From assembly GCA_022747635.1 (NCBI GenBank), contig JAKTNV010000001.1:38736072-38800071 (forward strand): DNA of 64,000 bases, read 5' to 3'. This document shows positions 36,020 to 48,500 of this stretch, piece after piece (the first letter of the stretch is position 1; each line of letters opens with the position of its first letter). The notes beneath the pieces were generated by a model, which ran no database searches, was not told where the DNA came from, and saw nothing but the letters and a program-made list of their open reading frames with translations. The position numbers and the translations under genes are program-made. The DNA comes from Hetaerina americana (taxonomy: Eukaryota > Arthropoda > Insecta > Odonata > Calopterygidae).

Positions 36020-36032
36020 TTCTCGAAATTTC
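36020..36032. promoter_or_regulatory. Perfect three-unit heat-shock element
   Basis: TTCTCGAAATTTC is three alternating TTC/GAA/TTC units with exact two-base spacers, the consensus site for a heat-shock factor trimer. It lies about 165 bases upstream of the TATA box of the minus-strand sHSP gene. Confidence 0.7.
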
Positions 36033-36679
36033 GACGGTGTACTGAGTTCTAATTGTCTCCCTCATATTGATATCGCGACTGACTAGTTTTGTACTCAATG
36101 AAAATACATTTTCACCGTTTATGATTTATGTGATATTCACTACTTCGTAGTGACCATTTACTTAATTATTTAACTAGTTGAAGTTAACATATTTAAAATG
36201 TTTTACCACTCATAGACATTTGAACTGCAGTTTTGCTATCAAATGTATTGTCATGGTTCAGTGTTTTACAGCATGAAATAATTACAAGTTTGAATTTGTG
36301 TGTCTCCAGTGTTTGTCGTAAGGAAGACGCAAATTTTGTGAACAGTAAGTTAAGAAACTTTCTGGTCCCTAACCAAACGTGAGTTAATTACCCTTGCCAA
36401 CTAAGACAAACTACCATCCAGACAAATAATTAAAACCGTTACGTGCCACTTAATTTTACCTTCCGTTTCTCCTTCGGTAATTAATGTCGTTTTCCGAGAC
36501 AGCTGTTTCTGGCAGTTTCAATTACTTGATAATTTTCAAATTCTTATTTCATCCCAGGGGTTGTCGCTCAATATGCCTCCAGCGACCGTCTGAATGATAC
36601 TTTCATTGAGTGTTATTAACAGTGTTGCATTTCTCATTAAATCTTAATTGTTTTGTTTAGTTCTTAAATTGTTGATGGC
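36033..36679. other. No gene recognised
   Basis: AT-rich flank upstream of the minus-strand heat-shock gene. No ORF or repeat is supported. Confidence 0.4.
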
Positions 36680-37440
36680 ACTCGGTCATTGTTTAATTTA
36701 TTTTGTTTCTATATGTACCCTGCAAGCCACTGCTAGAATATGTGGCAGGGGGTTAATACACGCCAGACTAATTTTTAACCTGAAAATGACACTACCGCCG
36801 TCGGACAATGGTATTATTATCCTTGATCGTTCGTGGATAAAATGACATCTTAAATTAATCTTTTCCGTCACTTGTTAGCTCCAATTTTATTGGCATGATC
36901 TGTCCTACCGTAGTACGATGGGGGTAATAATACATTTTCAACATCACTGCTGAAGAGACTTCCTTCCAAGTTATGCTAGACTTTCCATCTGTTATTTAAC
37001 CTTCGCGCCGTGAGTGATTCCCACCCTAGCTGCTGTTATATTTTGGCTACGCTACTAAGTGTATCATTACAACGTTTTACCAGTCCAGCTCCTCTACGAT
37101 GTATGTGGCCCAATGCGGCAATTAATCCCACTTCGTGAGGATCCCATATACTAGCAGCATATTCTAAAGGAGGCCTAACCAAGGGCAGATAACATTTCTA
37201 TTTGACCTTTTCATCACATTTACCTATTACTCTTTTAATAAATCCTTATTTTTTGTTAGCGTGTCCACATATTCCCCGCATGTGTTTCACTCATGAGAGA
37301 TCGTGCATTGAGAACGCTCACGTTATTTACGCCCTGAATTATTTGTTAGGCTATAGTAGTTTACTGTACGACTTTTTCTGTGCTGGTTTTCAACGTGGTT
37401 GTTTGACATTTCTTACCATGTTCCACTAGACTATTTCATT
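36680..37440 (-). mobile_element. CR1-type LINE 3' fragment
   Basis: On the minus strand around 37260-37020, broken frames give HMRGICGHANKK, GFIKRVIGKCDEKVK, then LVRPPLEYAASIWDPHEVGL and a histidine/arginine-rich block before LSSVAK. The LVRP.LEYA..VWDPH block is a hallmark of the region after the reverse transcriptase in CR1/Jockey-like LINEs. Several stops and frameshifts occur. The segment 36715-36760 contains CCCTGCAAGCCACTG, probably the LINE's 3' non-coding part. Confidence 0.7.
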
Positions 37441-38013
37441 GCTAATTTTGTGGACAATATTTTCCAATTGTTTCTTGCATGTTATTCATCAGCATATGCA
37501 TATTATCCCCGTGATGATCAGATTTTTTCATTACTTCAAAATCAGTAAACGCATTAATTTGCGGATTCGGCTGAGATATGTGAACGTTTGTTTAGAATTT
37601 CCAGGACAATGCTATATCATTTTTTCGTTCGAGTGGTGAAGATGTGAATCTTCGCATCTGCTTGGGAAGTATTCTTTTTCTTTTGAGATGTATTCATCCC
37701 TATTTTAATGGCATACCATGGTGATCCTTCTAACATAATATAGGATACTAACAATTTTTCTCCAGCGATCTTCGGGCGAATCTTGTGACTGGAAGGATGT
37801 ATGATTATGTTTGTGACTGCCACTGCCACTTACATCAGTAGTATTTAATATCACTAATTTTGTAAAACTTGTGTCGCATCACTTAATACCACCTGCTTCC
37901 AGAATATGCCTTTAAGCATAGGGGATGCTACCCCATCATGCTAGTTATCTGAACTTAAGAGTACTGAATGATTGGATTTTTAGTATTATATGTGAGCAGA
38001 GTGCTTTCCTCTA

Positions 38014-38075
38014 GTGCTCAGAGCAGCTTTTCAAGCAGAGTATACATACTCTGCTTGAAAATCTGCTCAGAGCAC
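38014..38075. repeat. Palindrome, 30-bp arms
   Basis: The left arm 38014-38043 (GTGCTCAGAGCAGCTTTTCA...) pairs with 38046-38075 with two mismatches and a two-base loop. It is an isolated hairpin with no visible relation to the fold-back family's edge motif. Confidence 0.85.
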
Positions 38076-39938
38076 AAGATGAAATTTGATACCACTGTGA
38101 ATCATGCCAAAACTGAAGGGTATGAAACTGGTGCAATTAACCACACCAACCCAATCCCCCCCACCTCTATATGTATACTTCTGTTTGAGGGTAGTACATG
38201 TTTATAATCATGAAATATATTGTTCATCAATTTTTCAGGGGTGTGAAAAAAATTAAAGTATTAATGAGGTAGAATACAGGAATTCTCCGGCCCAATGCTG
38301 GCATTTTAGTCGAGTATCATTGGTATTTATTTATTTCTATATGCAAACTAAATGAATTTGCCTTATATATAGCTTTCTGTGCATACCTAACGGAAATATG
38401 CCCTCAGTATTCATTATTAACTCTGGGCAATAAACGAAGCACATATGAGATTTAGCTTCAACTCATGGATAGTTTAGAGTTTATTTTAAATCTTTATGCA
38501 TAAAATGGCATTACAGTGATGTGATTGGGCTAGAAGAATTTCAAATTTGATAACAGAAATAACGATACTATCTCAAAACTAGTAGCATAATTCAATCATA
38601 TAGATAGAACTCCACACAAATACACCATTCCTTCTGATGAATAAAGTTTTACTTGTAAATCAGCAGAATTGCTTGAGGCTTATTCTTTAGTTTCAGAAGT
38701 GTGCAGATTTTAGCCTAGTCTGGAAGTAATTTTGAAGATTTATGTTTCTGCCAGAGCACATCATAGTTTCCCTTTCATTGTTCCTAAATACACTAAAACA
38801 ATGATACTAACCATATACATAGGTTACCACCAAATTTTTGGCAATTTTTGAATTAAAATGTTCAAATTCGTTCACTTTTTTGGCCATCGAAACTTTTGAC
38901 CCCAGGTTAAAATTGACATGAAGTTCTTTTGTGAACATTATTATGTAATTTTAAAATCAAATAACTCCATAATCTCTCTGATACAAATGATGAAAAGAAT
39001 GACAGTAACATTACATTTCTCAATTAAATTTGGAATTTAAAATTTTACCAAGTGATTCATGCAGGTGGAAAAATATGTGATAGAGGGTTAAGTATTCATT
39101 CATGTCTCCTCGACTCCATAGTACACCTGTAACTGCAATTTGACATGGTGGATGGTTTCTTTCATAATCAATAAATACTTGAGCCATAAATGGATTTTAG
39201 CTCAAAGAAATTACAGTTTCTGGCTACAGCAGCATAACTTATTCTTATAAGTTAGATTACACTGAAAATTAATCAGACCAAGTGCTCTTCCTTAAAGCTA
39301 TTTTAAAATGTTAAAGCCCTGTTTCAATTGAACCCAAGAAGAGCCTTTTATTTACAATAAATCTGGTAAATGGTAATTCTAGTCTATAAGAAATGATTTA
39401 GGAAGATTTTCACTCTATTTATGTTTCTATGTTTGTTGTAGAATACATTTAATTCAACTCAGAACAAAGGTGAATTGGTCCCAGGTCTTACTCTTGGGCT
39501 TAGAGGTGTTGCTTGGATGCATTGCCATTGACAATATATACATTGAAATTAATACAGTAACTTTGGTCAAGAATAAAGGAGGAGGTGTTAAGTAAGTAGG
39601 AAGAATAATTCAAGTAACAATTTAGGGTCATGAGAAAGTGTTCTTCACACTTAATTTCAACTTACATTTTCTCCACCACTTTGGCCACTTATTTTGATGA
39701 TTCCCATTTCTGACTTAAACCTCATGTTGCCATCAAATGTGCCATTCTTTTTTATTATTTTTCTCGCAATAGTTTGGAATCTGATTTTCATTAAGTATTA
39801 TTTTTATCCTTGCTTCACCAGCTACAGGTATAAGAGGATCTGGTCCTAATATAACATATTTCCGCTCAAGATACACTTTTTCTACTCCAGTATGTGTTCT
39901 AAAATCAGTCTTGTGTCTTATTGACCAGGATATAACAT

Positions 39939-40007
39939 GGCTATAACTTAGACCTATACCTGGATATAACTTAGACCTATAAATGGATATAACTTCGACC
40001 TAGAAGT
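39939..40007. repeat. Minisatellite, three 23-bp units
   Basis: Units begin at 39939 (GGCTATAACTTAGACCTATA), 39962 (GGATATAACTTAGACCTATA) and 39985 (GGATATAACTTCGACCTAGA). A partial unit, GGATATAAC, lies just before at 39928. Confidence 0.85.
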
Positions 40008-42297
40008 ACTAACTGATCTGCCAGAAAAATAATGACTTTCAAGTATTTTTTCCCACCACAGGCAGAGAAAATGGTTGCCTTGATTACAAATTTGTTAATA
40101 TGGCTTTTGAATCGGTAACAAGCACAGAATTTTAATATTTTGTTGAAAGTATTGCCTAAAAAAATTCCCAAATCATAAATGTGTCCTAAGTTGCGCATTT
40201 AGTTTCGTCTCACATGTGATGCCACTGCGAAACTCAGGTCAGGGTAATGAGGATGCCACCCCTCCGCTAATACATACACTGTCTCTTTCCTGATAAACTC
40301 AAGATTCTACGAGCATTCAACCTAAAATAGTGTGTTGTGCAAGGCATAGAAAATGGTTGCTTTAATACAAAATTTGATGTCAAAGTAACAAACTACGCCT
40401 AAAAAAGTAAAAATGGTAATAAACTCATGGGATCTTAAGTGAGAAAATTGTCATACAGTATTGCATTTCAACTTTGATTCATGAATTGTGCTTCAGAACA
40501 CACTGAGAAGGCAGCTGAAAAGCATTTTGCCCCATAAAAGGACAAATTTCTGGGATTCTATGATGAATAAACATTGACATACCTGTTGCAGCTAATATTT
40601 TAATGTAATAATTCAACTTTCTTCATATTGTGTGTTGATATCAAAATATTTTGATTTTTTCTGCCTGATCCCAGTATTTTTCGTAAATTCTAGCCTGAAA
40701 AATCACTGTGCATCCAATGGGCCGGGAAATATGGTAGTTTATTTTTGCCATGTACTTGTATGATGATCTCAGGCAAATAATCTGATCTCATAACTAGGGG
40801 GTCATTGTTCTCACCACTGATTCCAAATATCCCTGATGTGCACATCAAATTCCACCTTTTCCATAAGTCTGCCGCTTTCCCAATTACCCAAAACCCCAAC
40901 TTTTTGTGAAAATTCTCGACTTCTCCATATTTTCCCAATGAAATTATGACCCAATCACCATTTTTATTATCATAGTAAGGTACCATGTGTCCAAGGACAA
41001 AATATACAGGGGTAAAAAACAATTTAGAACAGTTAAATGAGAAATATATTTTGCATGATTCACTGTAATTATAAAATGACAATCACAATGCACACATTTA
41101 GAAAAAGAACTTCAACAATAAGCCAATGCAATCAGTCACAAAAGCTCCCAAGGATTCTATAATCAAGATTTGTAGACATTCAATGGAACAAAATTAGAAT
41201 TTTACCTTCATAGAAATATGCTTGAGAAAGTCATGGTACAAAATAAGAAAGGTCAATGGCATATATAAATAAAAAATTTCCACGTAGTAACAATAGAATT
41301 TTCTTTTGCTCCCATCATAAAAAATGGATATGATTAAAATCTGAAGCTAATATTTTTTTCTGGTCAAAACAATTGAGATTAGGTCACAGTTTGATTTTAC
41401 AGTATCTCAAAGTGAAAAATACAAAAACACTGCACATTAGTACTTGATTATAATGTTACCATATACAATCAAAATGGCATTCCATTAACATCTCTCTTCA
41501 TATCCTCTCCTGCCAGCACAGTAATTAATTCTTCAAGATTCCACTGATGAAGTAATAAAAATGTAGTATGAAGTGACAACCTGAGACTTTCACATCATCA
41601 TAGATAAAATTTTACATCTTTTCATTTGCCTTTTCTCGATTTAAGAATACAGATTTAAGTATTTTTATTTTGTGGTCCATTAAATAATCACGATATGATA
41701 AAGTTAAATGTTTATACACAAAATAATTAGTATTTCCATTGAATCCATAAAGATAGCTTAAAATTTGTGGCTGGATAGGTAAGCTACGGCATCATTATAA
41801 GCTTACACAAACCCCTAACAAGACATTTATAAGTCAGAGTACAATGCTCATTTTTTTATTTGAAGTATCATTCAATCAAATTATACTATTAATGCCTAAT
41901 TATGCACACTATATCAGAAAATAGTGATTAAAAATAATCTAATTATGCTTTAAGTCCTCAAGCACAAAGCATGTAGTACAACATTGACTGAAGTTTCACA
42001 ATTTATGTGACAATTTTAAACAAAATATACAATAAAGAACAAAATGCACTTATCACAATCATTAAAATTACCAACTACCCAGCTAAAAAAATAAAATTTA
42101 ACAAAATATTTTTTAAATCTTTAAATTTGCCTTATAGTAAGGAACAAATGTAAGCGAAGATATTTTGAACAAGATCGTATATGATATGCTCCGACAGAAC
42201 TGCATTGTACTTTGATTTATAGATTACATCCCAAAAAGAACAATTTGTGCAGCCCTGGGCACAAGGCAACAATAAAGAATCATTGTATAAATACCCA

Positions 42298-42303
42298 TTT
42301 ATT
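42298..42303 (-). terminator. Possible CERT polyadenylation signal
   Basis: AATAAA on the minus strand, about 150 bases after the CERT stop codon. Other AT-rich candidates follow further downstream, so this is tentative. Confidence 0.35.
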
Positions 42304-42453
42304 AATCTGAATAATGAACAAATATTTTGACCAAAACATTAAAGCAATAAGGTAATATATATGGAGTAACAGTTTAATAATAAAATGCATTTCAATAAAT
42401 CCTGACTTCATGCAGAGACAATTTTAGTTATCAACTTCCAGATTGTTTTGCTT

Positions 42454-42581
42454 TCAAAATAGTATTGGCTTATCTTTGCATTGATCAATCACATATTGAG
42501 TGAACTTCTTCAGGAACTTGGGATACTCCCTTTTATAAACTGCCCGCAAGACTGATGCAGGTGCCCATCCACCAGGGTTTA
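42454..42581 (-). CDS. CERT1: CERT exon 11, START C-terminus and stop
   Basis: After TTTCAG the frame reads [20 protein letters not shown] and ends KDKPILF, TGA at 42456-42454. This is the family's conserved C-terminal helix. The exon is too short for the usual ORF lists. Confidence 0.95.
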
Positions 42582-45500
42582 CTGAAAATGACCATTCGAA
42601 CATAAACTTACTGCATAAAATTACAAAATATAAGATGGTGAGACTAAAAGAAAGGCATTTATTTCAACAAAACAGGCACTGCATGCATAAATGCAGCTAA
42701 TGAGGCAAATTGGCACAAGTTTAAATTAGCATATAGCCTGAGAATGGCTTCATTAAATATTTATTAGCAATGCAAATAAGTGTATATCTCATAAAATGCA
42801 AATAAAAAATGAATACCACACCAAATTAAGAGTCAAATATAGTACCATTGTCAACTACATAAAGTATGCTCCTATCAGCAGTAAATTAGCTTGCTTCATT
42901 GTTAGAAGTAAGACAGGTCAGTTCACAGTCAGTACACGAATAACCCAACTGATGCTCTCACTTTGGATAGGGTATTCACTTACCCAACTGAGAATATTTT
43001 TTGGTATCAGTAACACTACTGTAACTCCATGACTTGACTTGGTTTCTCCCACATAAGATTACCTTGGTTAACTAACCACTGATTACTTGGAATTTGGTTT
43101 ACCAAGATGATTCTGTTTAGGAGGGAAACTTAAGTCATTGAGTCATTTTTGATGCACCACTGGCAGTAAATTAAGTGTGACAGTTAATCAACTCATAAAA
43201 CTTTCCACAAGGTTAACAAATCAATATTCTATGACAAGAAACTTTGGTTGCCTACCCTGATCCCTGGCATGAAAAAAGTAGAGAGTGAATTTAACCAATA
43301 TTTATATCTTCTATTGTTTCAGGCTTCACTTCGTGGAAGTATTTAATAGCCATTACTAAAAAAGAAAGAAAGACTTCCACAGATTTTAAAATCTGTGGAA
43401 AAGTACGAGTCTTTCTTTCTTTTTTAGTAATGAATATTTATATCACCCGAATCCACATAGGATTTTCACTCCAATACACATACACACTATTAACTCAGCC
43501 TATTCCTGTCTCTTTAGCATTGTTTATTCTCTGATCAATTAAGGAGAAAATATTTTTTTCTTAACAAGGACCAAGAAAGGCTAACTTCACTGGCATCACT
43601 GAGAGCCAAAAATTTAATGATGGCAGCATGTGCAGTCCCGTAGTAATGATATTTGAGGATGGCATCATTGATAATTTTGTAGAAAAGGAATTGAGCATTG
43701 AGTTGTTTTACAAGAAGTAAAAACATATTCAAGTTTGTTCTTTTTTTCTTTTTACAAATCAATCATGTTAGCTGATTTATTTCACCATATGCTATTATTT
43801 GGCAATAGCTCAAATTCCCTGTATAAGAATAGGTAACGAATTTTATCAAGACTATGGATTCTTAAAGTTGAAATGGGGGACTTTGGTCAGAGGTTGGATC
43901 GTTTGCTCTCTAAGTCACACTACTCCACTGCCACAAAATTGACTCCTACATCGCCTTCCTTTCTTGAAAATACAGATAGGTATTAATAACAGTCATGGTA
44001 ATACTAGAGCCTCAAAGTTCTCCAACTTCCAAGGATATTTATTATTATTTATTATCCAAGGATTTATACAAGCCTTTATATTTCTATGACACTGGAGGTA
44101 CACAATTACATAGAAGGTGAGAATTATGAAAGAATCCAGAGAATACCTTTATAGGAATATTCAATAAGAAATGGAAGTTACGGCTACTGCAGATGCCTCA
44201 AAGATTTTCAGCACTAGCATATTTGCTGTATTAACCATTGTTACATTCAAAAGTTTTACACCTTGATTCATGTCCATTATAAGCAGAATTTACTACTTCG
44301 TTGTTGCTTAAATTCATGTTTGATATTTTCTCTTGTGTTGAAATGTAATGAAATAATTGACTTTGTAATTCCACACACTTTATTTAAAAAACACGACCCA
44401 GGTTTCGACGTTGAACGTCATCATCAGGTGATGATGATGTTCAATGTCAAAACCTGGGTCGTGTTTTTTAAATAAAGTGTGTCGAATTACAAAGTCAATT
44501 ATTTCATTACATTTCAATATGTTATGCAAATTCCATAAAGTTACGCCTGAGACAACAAATTATTTTTCTCTTGTGCTTTGTGCTAATGCTACTGAAGGCA
44601 AATTAGCACAGCCTTTGAGGCAAATGCTAAGTAAAACCTACAATTTAAGATACAGAGAACAGTTACTTACCAACAGAGCAATATGTGATTTTGCATGTGA
44701 TATTATCTCTAGTTATCTCAGCACCATCTTTAGGTGGGTCAATGAATGTTTGGCACACTAAACACACAGTAAGGAAAACTCTGACACATTTTCCTGAATT
44801 AGCCTGTAAATTGACAAGACATTTCAGAATTAATTGTGATGAGAGGGCTGTAAAAGATGCTGTAATTACAAACTATTTCAAAAAGTTCAGCATAATTGCA
44901 TAAAGGAGACACATGCTACATGTAATCCATTCCAAATAACATTAAATATGCAAAAAAAAAAATAATAGGCAATAAATATCCACAGGCACTAGATTGAGGA
45001 CAATGCAAAAATGATAGCGATCGGACCATCTTCACACATCTTAAATGCATTAGATTAGGGAAAGTAGGCTGTCACACTGAATAAAAACATTATCACAGTT
45101 ATTTCAAGCTTTGAGATCATACACCACAGCACTCCCAGTATTCATACTTTCATTATGAAATGCCATTGTTTTAAGCAAATTATTTTGTCAATATTAGCAA
45201 CTAGCTAGCAAACTCCACGCTAAGTTTACAGTTTATGAAAATTAAGATTTTGGTCTCCACTTTCAAAACCGTCTCTTTTAAATGTATACATTGCTCATTC
45301 ACCATAATTTGGAGAAATACAAAGGTATAGCCTCAGATACTATAGTATTTTGAAATCAATGAATCTCCTTTCTTGTTCATCCTAATGGATGCATCCAGAG
45401 ATTCACAGTTTTGGAAGATTGGAGATTCAATTTGAGGAAAGAGAGGGTGAAGTAAAGAGATTTGATTTGATTCACAGGTAACCAATAGCACTGGATTCAC

Positions 45501-48500
45501 GTAAGGCTTGCCCTTGGGCAGTTTCCTCCTTCTTGGACTTATGACGAATACATATTGTCTCTATGGGTGATATGATACCAAGTGTAGCTGTGTTCTCACC
45601 CCTGATTTTTATTTGAAAATCTTCCACAGTAAAAGTCTTCCACATAAATGAGCATGGGTCAATCAAAATTATTCTCTCACCTTGCATAGACAGGTCTGAT
45701 AAAAAAAAAAAGAATTGGCTCTTACTGGAAATGACTTACTAACACTTCTATGGAAATTACTCATATAAGTGAAGAGGAGCTTGACAGAAAAAATGGTTGT
45801 ATTAGATTCATAGTCATATGAACTGGCATTGTTTAATATTTATAAATATGATAGCTCATATACCTTTGAAAATGAAACGCCTATTTTATAATATTTCTTC
45901 CATATCATTCTAGTAATGGCATTTGTTATTTTCAATGTGTGCCCCTGATCCACATCTCTACTCGGCTAATAAATTTCCTGAGTCTGAAGCTGGGGGAAAG
46001 TCATATACGGACTGCACAGAAAACCAAATATATAATGAGTGAGTTTTGAGAGGATAAAGGATCTATCATAAACCCATGGACAACTTGATTACCCCCCTTT
46101 CAACATGCACCACAGGGTTATGTATTGAATATAAAAAAACAAAAGCGCAGAAGTTCTACCAAAAAAGCTTTCAAATGTTAATTTTTTTCTCCCATTACAT
46201 CAATTGAAATAAATGTTTTTAATATTTCTGATTAACTTGCTACTGATGGGCATTTGGTTTGAAGCCAAACAATCTAATGCTAAATCTTGGTTTAAGTGCT
46301 AATTCAAATTTTACTATGCTTCCCATGCCATAATTTACTCAATTTTTCATACATGCCCTTTGCTTTATACCCTTTGCATTAGGAAAAAAATTCTAAATTA
46401 CTTTCATTAAAGCTGGCCAAAGCAAATAATTTGATGCTGCATTCTTTTATTAAGAAACACAACATTTTTTTTGACTATTTTGGTACAAGTGGCATCAGAA
46501 AATTTAACTATTATAAATATTATTTGCTAATTATACTTGCTGATATCATTTCTCGTCATGGGCACGTAAGTAGCATTACAAAGGGAAATTGCCTCCATAA
46601 ACCATTAATTACACTTTATAGTAGTTTGAACTGGAATATTTTGAAAGAAAATACTCCAGTTCAAGCTACTTTGAAAATATCTTATGAAAGCAAATCTGCT
46701 AATTACTATTTAATAGATAGCTACCTATTTTATTGAAATAATATACATCAAGCAAATTACTATTTCATGCATAGCGATAAAACCTATTTTACTCAATCTT
46801 ACTGGAAAATCTGGGTGCTCAGTTGAGTGGTTGCAAACAATCCAAATGTCATGACCATCAGCATCATTAACATCAGGCACCTTTCTCATGTGAGACCAAA
46901 AGAGAGCATCTCTTTGGGATGCTGGCCACACTCTTTTGAAGACTTGGAGAAACACTAGGGTGTCCTCTGAGATCGTTTCCAAAACTGTCATTTGCTCCAG
47001 GGTAGCTGATAAATAAAAAAGACAAATTATTTTTTTATACAATTAATTTGACAGAATGTAGTAAATATACTTATTTTGGTTTTCAATCTATACACTTGTC
47101 ATCCTATTGCTCCAATTTTAATGGCAAATATGGCAAGTAATTACCCTCCAAATGCCTACAAACCAGAATAATTTTTTTAATTATGCTCCTATCAAGTTTT
47201 TAACACTAGTATATCTTGTGAGAATTTCAGAGCAAAACCGTGAAAGTTCCCATTAAATTTACTGCCATGGCATTACCTACATCCTTTGAATTTCTCATCT
47301 GAATCCACGGCAGTAAAATGGAGTGAGCTGAGATTGGTCCGTCCACAGATAGAAATTGAGCTATTCCAAGAGTGAACCATCTAATAGAAACAGGTAAGTC
47401 ACACATCTTGTGATTTCACATGACTCCATGGTGTGACCACTGTTACACTTCTATGGAAACAGTATTGCAATCACTACATCATATCCTTATGTAATGGACA
47501 AATTTTTCCATTTAAATTCCAAGTTCTTGCAAGAGTGAAAATAGCTTTCCCTAATAAATTTTAAAATCGACTTTTAAAGTCAATCCGGGGCAATTAATTG
47601 AAAATTAAATATATGATGTACTGAATTTTACATATACTTGGTTAAAACATGTGGCAGTAACTTACATGAGCTTAATGCACATATCTACTTTCATAAACTT
47701 CATTACTCTCTCTCTTTATTTTTCATGCCCTCGCAGGGCATGATATAATATTACATATTAAGGTAAAATGTTTCTTGGAAATTCTGTCAATGTTGATTTT
47801 CTCCAACTTAATTTTTTTTAACAACTACCAGCTAAGTATATATTCAAGCACTACATTTTTTCATGAGGTGGGACTGGTTTCTCCATAATTGGCATATTGT
47901 GAAAACATTCTGAAGCTATTTTTATACTTGTGTAAGTGCTTCAAAATATTGCCCATCAATTCCTTGGTCGCAATGGCTGCCTCAGGTAATGTTTCCTCCA
48001 TCTTCTCATTAATCCCATTAGGAAGGGGAAAAAAGGCACTATTTTGAAGAGGAGAAGGTATAAGGAGGGGAAGAGAATTTAGGGGAGAGATGAGGGATTT
48101 AGCCTCAAGTAAATGCAATGGAGAATGCCAATTAAGCTGTAACACATGGTACAGCCAAGTGGTTCTACTGTGGACAGGTACCACTATGTCAAACCATAAA
48201 TAGCTGGCAGGCACTGCTCAAGGATTTCTTCTTGGCAAAAAGTTGTCATTGTTTTACTATTTTGCTGCACATAAATATGAATTCTTTAGTTATGTGAAGG
48301 CACAAATTTTAATATAGCTTTATTTAAAATAGTAGATAAAGCAAATTATAGTAAAACATATTTCTTTTAAATTAACCACACACATCCTACTTCATGGCAA
48401 TGTAACAGGGGCAGAATCTGAAGGAAACCCACCAATAAATATGGCTAGGATCCTTCAACATTATTTTGACTTGTATTCTAAGACCTCTTTATCGATTATT

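Larger units (their letters stand above)
37441..42297. other. AT-rich intergenic region between LINE remnant and CERT
   Basis: No gene is recognised. Inside lie a palindrome (38014-38075), a minisatellite (39939-40007) and an imperfect duplication. In the duplication GAGAAAATGGTTGCCTTGAT near 40063 recurs as TAGAAAATGGTTGCTTTAAT near 40348. ORFs up to 130 aa (40690-41082 minus) show no domain. Confidence 0.45.

Noticed and set aside
40690..41082. Minus-strand ORF of 130 codons
   Set aside because: No domain is recognised, it lies in AT-rich intergenic DNA downstream of CERT and no splice sites or conservation can be shown.
47861..48214. Minus-strand ORF of 117 codons in CERT intron 8
   Set aside because: It lies inside an intron and has no START-domain or other similarity. 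The exons on either side already join in frame without it.
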